Source of the DNA: Deltaproteobacteria bacterium
Lineage (GTDB): Bacteria; Desulfobacterota; Desulfobacteria; Desulfobacterales; SURF-15
DNA: 11,540 nucleotides
Assembly (NCBI GenBank): GCA_024644775.1
Contig: JAHEHB010000155.1
Span: forward strand, 1 to 11,540
Direction of reading: 5' to 3'
Position numbers and translations under genes: made by a program. The notes under the pieces were generated by a model. The model saw only the letters and a list, made by a program, of their open reading frames with translations, searched no databases and was not told the origin of the DNA. Positions 6,181 to 11,540 of the stretch are shown here, one piece after another (positions within the stretch are counted from its first letter, which is position 1; each line of letters starts with the position of its first letter).

Positions 6181-7551
6181 ATGATTAACCGTATTTTGAT
6201 TGTCGATGATGAAATCGATTTTCTTGAGAGTGCGAAAAGGGGCCTGCGGACGGCGGGTTTTCGGCATGTCATAACCGAGGGAGATCCCGAAAAGGCGGCC
6301 GATATAATCAGACAAAATACGGCATATGACGTGGCATTGATCGATATTACAATGCCCGGGTTAAATGGGGTCGACCTCCTGGAAGTGATCAAAAACACAA
6401 GCCCGAATACCGAATGTATTATGATATCAGCATTAAACGAAGCACGAACCGCTGTTGAGTGTATGCGAAAAGGAGCGTATGACTATCAAGTAAAACCGTT
6501 GGCAAGAGATGACCTTATCCATTCGGTCCATCGGGCGTTGGAACGAAAGCGTCTGCTGGATATCCTGGATTTACGGAAAAAAAGAAGTTTACCAAATTTA
6601 ATCCATAAAGAGATATTCAAGCCCATTGTAACCCAATCAACCGCTTTACTCAGAATTCTCAAAGAGGCGGAATTGCATGCCGGTAGCATGGTTCCTATTC
6701 TAATTACCGGAGAAAGTGGAACCGGTAAAGAATTGCTTGCTCGAGCGATTCATTTGGCTAGCCCACGAGAAAAGCACACCTTTGCAGCCGTTAACATGGC
6801 ATCCATGAGCAGCACGCTGTTTGATGCTGAATTTTTCGGTCACACCAAGGGTGCGTTTACAGGCGCTGAAAAGGATCGCACCGGATATCTTGAACACACG
6901 AACAGAGGAACACTGTTTCTGGACGAAATCGGTACGCTACCCATCGAACTTCAAGGTAAACTTCTGCGGGTGCTTCAGGAAGGAGAATATACCCAATTGG
7001 GCACCAATCACCCACAAAAAGTGGATATCCGTTTTATCGCTGCGACAAATGAAGATTTAGACCGTCTGATGGTAACAAATGCTTTCCGCAAAGACCTATA
7101 CTACCGGCTCAAAGGGGCCTGGTTAAGCCTTCCACCATTAAGAGAGAGAAAAGAGGATATTTCGCTGTTAATAGACACGTTTCTTAAAGAACTTCAACCG
7201 GAATCAACAAAACTCTCTGTTGAAGCCGAAGCCCTATCGATACTCATGGCGTATGATTATCCCGGAAATGTACGGGAACTCAAATCCATTATCCAGTCAG
7301 CATTAAATTTGGCACAAGGTCAATCGATCTCCTCGAAATTTCTCCCTTCCTATTTACGCGGACGAAACCCCGAAAAATTATCGCATCGGCAGGTGCAAGC
7401 GGGCACAATCATACCCATGGCGCAAGTCGAGAAACGACACATTCTAAGAATCTATGCTCAAACGAAAAATAATAAAGCCAAGACCGCGAAGCTTCTCGGA
7501 ATCGGTCTGAATACACTCCGAAGAAAACTTGAACAATACGACGTTTCTTGA
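6181..7551 (+). CDS. NtrC-family sigma-54-dependent response regulator
   Basis: A 456-residue enhancer-binding protein that uses ATP hydrolysis to open sigma-54 RNA polymerase promoters. Receiver domain 1-120 has Asp9/Asp10, phospho-acceptor Asp55, Ser83 and Lys105. The AAA+ domain (about 147-390) shows Walker A GESGTGKE (177-184), the sigma-54 contact loop GAFTGA (224-229), Walker B TLFLDEIG (244-251), the ATN sensor region at 288-290 and arginine-finger region FRKDLYYRL (302-310). The C-terminus (about 412-453) is a Fis-type helix-turn-helix including NNKAKTAKLLGIGLNTLRRK. All functional motifs are intact. GGAGG lies at 6164-6168 inside the end of the kinase gene, and the gap to that gene is one base, so co-translation is likely. 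Sigma-54 promoters sit upstream of this operon (4131), the next one (7733) and, more weakly, the protease (10157); these are its most obvious targets. Confidence 0.95.
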   Translation: MINRILIVDDEIDFLESAKRGLRTAGFRHVITEGDPEKAADIIRQNTAYDVALIDITMPGLNGVDLLEVIKNTSPNTECIMISALNEARTAVECMRKGAYDYQVKPLARDDLIHSVHRALERKRLLDILDLRKKRSLPNLIHKEIFKPIVTQSTALLRILKEAELHAGSMVPILITGESGTGKELLARAIHLASPREKHTFAAVNMASMSSTLFDAEFFGHTKGAFTGAEKDRTGYLEHTNRGTLFLDEIGTLPIELQGKLLRVLQEGEYTQLGTNHPQKVDIRFIAATNEDLDRLMVTNAFRKDLYYRLKGAWLSLPPLRERKEDISLLIDTFLKELQPESTKLSVEAEALSILMAYDYPGNVRELKSIIQSALNLAQGQSISSKFLPSYLRGRNPEKLSHRQVQAGTIIPMAQVEKRHILRIYAQTKNNKAKTAKLLGIGLNTLRRKLEQYDVS

Positions 7552-7608
7552 TGCGTTACATCCTAGCTGATGCGGGTTTCCAAATCAATGTCATTAACTT
7601 AAGAAACA

Positions 7609-7618
7609 GTTATATTTC
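7609..7618 (-). promoter_or_regulatory. Candidate enhancer (UAS) motif, copy 2 (inverted)
   Basis: The minus strand reads GAAATATAAC, the core of the motif at 3952-3963 and 10055-10066. It is centred within the inverted repeat AACAG-N8-CTGTT (7605-7622), and an overlapping AGAAA-N8-TTTCT (7602-7619), giving dyad symmetry suited to a dimeric activator. It lies about 145 bp upstream of the start site predicted from the promoter at 7733. Confidence 0.4.
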
Positions 7619-7624
7619 TGTTGG

Positions 7625-7694
7625 ATCTCGCTCCCGTGAGATTAAGACTCCATACCGAGTTCTCTTCGTGGCTGGAAGCCACTCCCACGAGGAG
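7625..7694 (-). repeat. REP-like dispersed element, copy 2
   Basis: This contains the perfect hairpin GTGGCT-GGA-AGCCAC (7668-7682) and an alternative longer stem, CTCTTCGTGG (7662-7671) with CCACGAGGAG (7685-7694), nine Watson-Crick pairs of ten. A second small dyad, ATCTC/GAGAT, lies at 7625-7642. On the minus strand it reads GGGAGTGGCTTCCAGCCACG, REP-like, and shares ordered blocks with 3888-3930. It explains most of the 297-bp gap after the activator gene. There is no T-run, so it is not a classic terminator. Confidence 0.6.
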
Positions 7695-7732
7695 TTGATG
7701 TTAAAGTTAATGTTTTATCGATTCCTTTCATC

Positions 7733-7748
7733 TGGCACAGGTATTGCA
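7733..7748 (+). promoter_or_regulatory. Sigma-54 (-24/-12) promoter of the REC/kinase operon
   Basis: TGGCAC-AGGTA-TTGCA matches the RpoN consensus in every conserved base, with GG (7734-7735) and GC (7746-7747) exactly 12 bp apart. The predicted start is near 7759, about 90 nt before the TTG start of the downstream gene. Confidence 0.82.
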
Positions 7749-7848
7749 TTTGATAAAGATGAAAAATTGAAAAGATGAAAATATGACTAATACAATTTTT
7801 AAATGATATATTGTAGAATTCCGATAATCGAAACAGGAGGATAAATAA

Positions 7849-8430
7849 TTGAAAGTTTTAGTGGTTGATGATGAGCTCATACAAATTGAGACCATCGGAC
7901 GGGGCCTGCAGAGTAAAGGATATGAAGTTATCCAGGCCATGAATGCCGACGAAGCTCTGGGCATCATTCGAGATCATAAAACGAGAATCGATATGGTCAT
8001 CACGGATTATTCGATGCCTGGAACGAACGGCCTAGAATTATTAAAAAAAATGCGGGAATCTCACCAAACGCTACCCGTTATTATGATGACGGCCCACAGC
8101 GATAAGGAACTGGTCATCGATGCACTCCATCACCGTTGTGACAGTTTCCTTGAAAAACCATTTACCCTTAAAGAGCTGATGAGGGAAACAGAGCGCGCTC
8201 TGTCCAATGCCCGAAACAATGGAAAAGATGATTTTTTCTCCGATTTTATTCCAAAACATATAGACCGGATCAATCATCCCCTATCGTCTATCATTGGCAC
8301 TGCTGAACATGCCATGATGCAGATGGATGATCCGAATGCGGTAAAAGCCTCTTTTCGACGAATTGTTGAATCAGCAAAACAGATTGCCAAGATAAACAGA
8401 GAGAATCTGAAAGCGGGTTTCACGGTTTAA
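7849..8430 (+). CDS. Receiver protein with truncated, His-less kinase dimerisation domain
   Basis: A 193-residue cytoplasmic protein. The start is TTG 7849, chosen because AGGAGG lies at 7835-7840 and the receiver begins directly (MKVLVVDDE). The receiver (1-120) is complete: Asp7/Asp8, phospho-acceptor Asp53, Thr81 and Lys103. Residues 134-190 align without gaps to the HisKA domain of the next gene product, but where that protein has His139 in IHQINNPL, this one has Asp139 in IDRINHPL. It then stops at the end of the second helix, with no ATPase domain. It can accept phosphate but cannot autophosphorylate. It likely arose by tandem duplication, followed by loss of the catalytic part. Plausible roles are heterodimerising with the sister kinase or acting as a phosphate sink; this is inference. 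The next gene starts 30 bp downstream in the same sigma-54 operon. Confidence 0.88.
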   Translation: MKVLVVDDELIQIETIGRGLQSKGYEVIQAMNADEALGIIRDHKTRIDMVITDYSMPGTNGLELLKKMRESHQTLPVIMMTAHSDKELVIDALHHRCDSFLEKPFTLKELMRETERALSNARNNGKDDFFSDFIPKHIDRINHPLSSIIGTAEHAMMQMDDPNAVKASFRRIVESAKQIAKINRENLKAGFTV

Positions 8431-8460
8431 ACACCGGATTGATTCCATGGAGATACGACA

Positions 8461-9516
8461 ATGAATATTCTCGTGGTCGACGATGAGATTGTTCAAATCG
8501 AAACCATAAGCCGAGGACTCCGAAGCAAAGGGCATCGCGTTTTTGACGCATTGAACGCCGAAGAGGCTCTTGACAAAATTCGTCGCAGCACGCCATCGAT
8601 CGATGTTGTGCTGACAGACTACGCCATGCCGGGTATGAATGGCATTGGACTTTTAAAAAAAATCCGCAAAATGCATCGTACCCTACCGGTCATCATGATG
8701 ACCGCTTATGGGGATAAGAATATTGTTATCGATGCATTGCGAAATCGGTGTGACAGTTTTATAGAGAAACCATTTACTCTCGAGCAATTATTGAGGGAAA
8801 CCGAACGGGCAAATCTCAATATCCTTCAAAACACCCAATTACACCGCCTTTCTCATCTTATTCCTAGTCATATTCATCAGATTAACAATCCCCTCATGTC
8901 GATTATGGGAAGTGCTGAATTGGCAATGAGTCACATCAACAAACCGGATGATATCAAAAAATGTATTCAAAGGATCATCCGGTCTGCAGAAAAGATTGGT
9001 GATATCAATCGAAAACTGATTAAGGTGGGAGAGAAAACAGAGATTCGGAACGAATCGGTGGATATCAACGCGCTCCTTTACGAATGTCTGGGTATGTTCA
9101 AAGATCTACTCATCCTAAAGAATGTTTCCGTCAAAGACGAAATTATACAAAGAAAAATGGCGGTTGAGGGAAATAAATTTGCTTTAGAGCAGTTATTTAA
9201 AAACCTAATCTTGAATGCCATCGATGCCATGGATGGTAGCATGGAGAAACAGCTGACCGTAAAGGCCGCAATGGATACGACAGGTCATGCGGTTGTCGTC
9301 AAAATAAATGATACCGGATGCGGAATCCCGGAGGAATCATTACAAACGCTATTTACCCCGTATTATACCCGAAAACAAAATGGCACCGGTTTGGGTCTTG
9401 CCGTGGTCAAAACGATTGTTGAAAAACACAGAGGAACCATCGCCGCCGATAGCCAATCCGGTAACGGTGCAAGCTTTACCGTAACATTACCGACAGCGAC
9501 AATTCTGCCAAAGTAA
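8461..9516 (+). CDS. Soluble REC-HisKA-HATPase histidine kinase
   Basis: A 351-residue cytoplasmic kinase with no membrane or PAS segment. The receiver (1-120) has Asp7/Asp8, Asp53, Thr81 and Lys103. The HisKA domain carries His139 in SHIHQINNPL. The ATPase domain shows LFKNLILNAIDAM (245-257, N-box Asn252), DTGCGIP (284-290) and NGTGLGLAVV (307-316), so it should be active. ATG 8461 is preceded by GGAGA at 8449-8453. Residues 1-190 are collinear with the upstream 193-residue protein, marking the two as a tandem paralogous pair. Its output partner is not obvious; the only DNA-binding regulator in the window is the sigma-54 activator at 6181-7551. Transcription probably ends at the hairpin at 9570-9602. 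Confidence 0.92.
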   Translation: MNILVVDDEIVQIETISRGLRSKGHRVFDALNAEEALDKIRRSTPSIDVVLTDYAMPGMNGIGLLKKIRKMHRTLPVIMMTAYGDKNIVIDALRNRCDSFIEKPFTLEQLLRETERANLNILQNTQLHRLSHLIPSHIHQINNPLMSIMGSAELAMSHINKPDDIKKCIQRIIRSAEKIGDINRKLIKVGEKTEIRNESVDINALLYECLGMFKDLLILKNVSVKDEIIQRKMAVEGNKFALEQLFKNLILNAIDAMDGSMEKQLTVKAAMDTTGHAVVVKINDTGCGIPEESLQTLFTPYYTRKQNGTGLGLAVVKTIVEKHRGTIAADSQSGNGASFTVTLPTATILPK

Positions 9517-9569
9517 ATCTCCTGTATCGATTCTGCTTGTTGTCCTATCAATAAAATCTCACATAACCC

Positions 9570-9602
9570 GTGGAAAGTCAGTTCTGAAGAGCCACTTTTT
9601 TT
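9570..9602 (+). terminator. Probable intrinsic terminator of the REC/kinase operon
   Basis: GTGG (9570-9573) pairs with CCAC (9592-9595), and an inner TCAG/CTGA pairs across a 2-nt loop, separated by a 4x4 purine internal loop. Seven T residues (9596-9602) follow at once. The stem is not strong, but position (54 bp after the kinase stop) and T-run fit. Confidence 0.5.
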
Positions 9603-9751
9603 CACGCTGCAAATCGCTATAATTCTTATCTTTTTACAAAATTAATCAAGTTATAAATAATATTTTAAGGAAGGCTTCTAAAACGTCTCATTGCACAAAT
9701 GTCCAAGGCTCAAAGAGAGTTTTTGATAAGCAAGAAAAAGAGCAAAAAAAC

Positions 9752-10036
9752 TTAATCCACGCTCTGATCTGCACAACACAGCGTTTCTTTGGCCAATGTT
9801 CTGATGGCTTTCTTGATATAAACGTCTTTCCATATCTACGATATTTGTTGATCAAAAACCGTATTAGGTCTATATCTACGGACGTAACTGTCCTGCCACG
9901 GATGATTAAAGGTTCCCTGCTGATCTTCCCAGGTATTTCCTTTCCACATTGCCTGGCGAAGACCTATAGCATAACGATTTGGACGGCGTAACCCTAAAAT
10001 TGCGCAGCAGTGATAATAGATTCTACTGTAATCGCG
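9752..10036 (-). pseudogene. Decayed coding fragment, family unrecognised
   Basis: On the minus strand one frame from 10036 down to the TAA at 9752-9754 reads like real protein (for example GLRRPNRYAIGLRQAMWKG and NHPWQDSYVRRYRPNTVF), interrupted by a single TAG at 9836-9838. After that stop it continues as IWKDVYIKKAIRTLAKET. An in-frame stop lies at 10037-10039, and there is no plausible start codon with a ribosome binding site. Composition, rich in Trp, Tyr, Arg and Gln, is unlike random intergenic translation in this AT-rich gap. It is probably the 3' remnant of a lost gene or mobile element; I do not recognise the family. Confidence 0.35.
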
Positions 10037-10054
10037 TTACGGTTAATCGACTTT

Positions 10055-10066
10055 ACGAAATATAAC
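10055..10066 (+). promoter_or_regulatory. Candidate enhancer (UAS) motif, copy 3
   Basis: ACGAAATATAAC is identical over 12 bp to 3952-3963. It lies about 120 bp upstream of the start site predicted from the sigma-54-like promoter at 10157-10172. Binding by the activator at 6181-7551 is inferred, not shown. Confidence 0.4.
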
Positions 10067-10156
10067 GAGTGTCTATCCAAAACTGAATCATGCCGAAACT
10101 GGATTAAACACAGCAAAAACGATTCTTGGTATTAATTCGTCGAGAGATGGCAATGT

Positions 10157-10172
10157 TGGTACAATTGGTGCA
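10157..10172 (+). promoter_or_regulatory. Degenerate sigma-54-like promoter of the S8 protease
   Basis: TGGTAC-AATTG-GTGCA keeps GG (10158-10159) and GC (10170-10171) at the required 12-bp distance but departs from TGGCAC and TTGCA at one base each. The predicted start is near 10183, 58 nt before the protease ATG. It is weaker than the other two sigma-54 sites, and the shared upstream motif is the main reason to take it seriously. Confidence 0.42.
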
Positions 10173-10240
10173 CGCCTTCTTGGCTGATTGGAAGTACAGG
10201 TTTGTCCACTTATGTAAAAAAACGGAAATGAGGCATTTCG

Positions 10241-11540
10241 ATGAAAAAAATAGGTACGATTATTCTTGCCTTCCTTTTATTGACTACGTTTGAGACTGAT
10301 TCTATAGGGAAAAATCACTCCAGAAAACCACGTCGTTCAAAAACCGTTCTATTCAAAGTCAAAGACAACGCGTCTTTTAACAGACTCGATTCACTCAACG
10401 CTGTCCTTAATTCGAGAGGCATGAGGATAAAAAAAAGGATAAAAAATTTAAAGATAACCATGGGGAGCTATTTTGAAGAGTCTTTAACGGAAGAGGAAGC
10501 TGCGTCAGAGCTTTTGGCAACCGGTGCCGTTGAATACGCTGAGCCGGATTACCTTGTAGAACCGGTCCTTTTGCCCAATGATCCTTATTTCAACAACCAG
10601 TGGCAGCATGCGAAAATCGAAACACCCAGCGCATGGGAGGAGACAACAGGTAACTATTCGGTTCTTGTAGGTGTCTGTGACTCGGGAATCAGTGCTTCCC
10701 ATCCGGATCTTGCCTATAACCTGGAACTACCCGGATACAACGCTGTGGATGGCTCCACAAATACGGAACCGGTTTTAAATCATGGCACTGGCGTTGCCGG
10801 TTGTATTGGTGCTGTGGGGAATAATGCAGTTGGGGTTTCCGGTGTTGCCTGGGATGTTCGGATTCTGCCCATTCGTATCACCAATAGAACCGACGGTCTG
10901 GCATACGTTTCTGATGCAGCCGAGGGGATTCGTTTTGCGGCGGATCGTGGAGCAAAGGTTGTGAATTTGAGCTATAGGATGGCAGGATACTATACCATCG
11001 ATTCGGCAGCACAGTATCTTAGAGGAAAAGGTGGCTTGCTGTTTATTGCGGCAGGCAATGATGGGCAGGATCCAGGATGGCCGGATTTTAGCTCTTTCAT
11101 AGCTGTGGGAGCCACCACGTCATCCGATACGAGGGCAAGCTGGTCAAACTACGGAAGCTATATTGATATCGTGGCGCCGGGCGTGGGTGTCTACTCGACA
11201 ACCGGAACCAGCGGATATGGATCGATGAGCGGTACCTCGTTTGCGTCGCCGATTGCGGCCGGAGTCGGCGCCCTGCTCTACTCAATAAACGAGTCATTTA
11301 CACCCACCGAGGTCGAAAATTTTATCTTCGAGGGCTGTGCGGATCTTGGGGGTTCCGGTGAGGATGGTATGTTTGGTCAGGGCAGAATCAATGCCTCCAA
11401 TGCGGTAGCCTTGGCCTTGAATTCCGGGCCAAATACGAATCCAGTTGCGGTTGCCGCAGCGGATCCGACTTCCGGTTTCGCGCCGCTTGAGGTGACCTTC
11501 GACGGAACCGGGTCATACGATGCAGAAAGTGTTATCGTCT
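10241..11540 (+). CDS. Secreted subtilisin-family (S8) serine protease with PKD-like domain, 3' end cut off
   Basis: The frame is open from ATG 10241 to the window edge (433 residues visible). GAGG at 10230-10233 supports the start. Residues 1-about 23 (MKKIGTIILAFLLLTTF...) look like a Sec signal peptide, and about 36-107 resemble an I9-type inhibitory propeptide. The S8 domain (about 115-395) has the full catalytic set: Asp147 in VCDSGI, His181 in NHGTGVAG, oxyanion Asn273 in AAGNDG and Ser333 in SGTSFASP. The usual HGTHVAG is HGTGVAG here, with the catalytic His kept. From about 400 (NPVAVAAADPTSGFAPLEVT) a PKD-type beta-sandwich begins, typical of extracellular proteases and adhesins, and is interrupted by the window end. 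It should be exported and autoprocessed; the substrate is unknown. A sigma-54-like promoter and a motif shared with the signalling operons lie upstream. Confidence 0.93.
   Translation, partial: MKKIGTIILAFLLLTTFETDSIGKNHSRKPRRSKTVLFKVKDNASFNRLDSLNAVLNSRGMRIKKRIKNLKITMGSYFEESLTEEEAASELLATGAVEYAEPDYLVEPVLLPNDPYFNNQWQHAKIETPSAWEETTGNYSVLVGVCDSGISASHPDLAYNLELPGYNAVDGSTNTEPVLNHGTGVAGCIGAVGNNAVGVSGVAWDVRILPIRITNRTDGLAYVSDAAEGIRFAADRGAKVVNLSYRMAGYYTIDSAAQYLRGKGGLLFIAAGNDGQDPGWPDFSSFIAVGATTSSDTRASWSNYGSYIDIVAPGVGVYSTTGTSGYGSMSGTSFASPIAAGVGALLYSINESFTPTEVENFIFEGCADLGGSGEDGMFGQGRINASNAVALALNSGPNTNPVAVAAADPTSGFAPLEVTFDGTGSYDAESVIV

Larger units (their letters stand above)
9517..10240. other. Intergenic region with terminator, coding remnant and promoter
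   Basis: This 724-bp gap contains a probable terminator (9570-9602), an AT-rich stretch with nothing recognisable (about 9603-9750), a decayed minus-strand coding segment (9752-10036), a candidate enhancer motif (10055-10066) and a sigma-54-like promoter (10157-10172). No intact gene is seen on either strand. Confidence 0.6.

Noticed and set aside
7668..7694. Hairpin after the activator gene as an intrinsic terminator
   Set aside because: No T-run follows and the sequence matches a dispersed REP-like element instead.
7548..7778. 76-codon + strand frame overlapping the end of the sigma-54 activator gene
   Set aside because: It runs through the REP-like element and the sigma-54 promoter, has no ribosome binding site and no recognisable domain.

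Overview
The window looks like the chromosome of a Desulfobacterota (delta-proteobacterial, sulfate-reducer type) bacterium. The reasons are a NIL-ferredoxin/mnmA/mtaB housekeeping cluster, soluble REC-PAS kinases with sigma-54 regulators, REP-like and small palindromic repeats in intergenic DNA, and a TTCTG-rich tandem repeat of the kind that yields spurious glutamine/lysine-rich frames in such genomes. This placement is an inference from gene families, not from a marker gene.

Layout. Positions 1-304 hold no convincing gene. Positions 305-3651 form a tight + strand cluster: a NIL-domain 2[4Fe-4S] ferredoxin, tRNA 2-thiouridylase MnmA (ATGA overlap), tRNA methylthiotransferase MtaB (9-bp gap) and a SixA-type histidine phosphatase (51-bp gap). 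MnmA and MtaB modify neighbouring anticodon-loop positions (34 and 37), and the ferredoxin may serve the sulfur chemistry. Positions 3652-4364 are a repeat-rich intergenic region with several hairpins, a tandem repeat, a sigma-54 promoter and a 35-codon leader ORF. Positions 4365-7551 encode a REC-coiled coil-PAS-histidine kinase and an NtrC-type sigma-54 activator, 1 bp apart. Positions 7552-7848 hold a REP-like element and a second sigma-54 promoter. Positions 7849-9516 encode two paralogous REC proteins: a short one that ends after a kinase dimerisation domain whose phospho-acceptor His is Asp, and a complete REC-histidine kinase. A probable terminator follows at 9570-9602. Positions 9603-10240 contain a decayed minus-strand coding remnant and a weaker sigma-54-like promoter. 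A secreted subtilisin-family (S8) protease with a PKD-like domain begins at 10241 and runs off the window.

The main idea from the hunt is a small sigma-54 regulatory circuit. Near-consensus -24/-12 promoters precede the kinase/activator operon and the REC/kinase operon, and a degenerate one precedes the protease. The 10-mer GAAATATAAC (12 bp identical in two of the three copies) lies about 120-200 bp upstream of all three predicted start sites, where enhancer-binding proteins normally bind. The activator at 6181-7551 has an intact GAFTGA loop and a Fis-type helix-turn-helix, so it is the natural candidate to bind this motif, activate its own operon and switch on the other two. The REC-pseudokinase stub would then be a built-in modulator of its sister kinase. 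The promoter and motif matches and the His-to-Asp change are read directly from the sequence. The circuit itself is inference.
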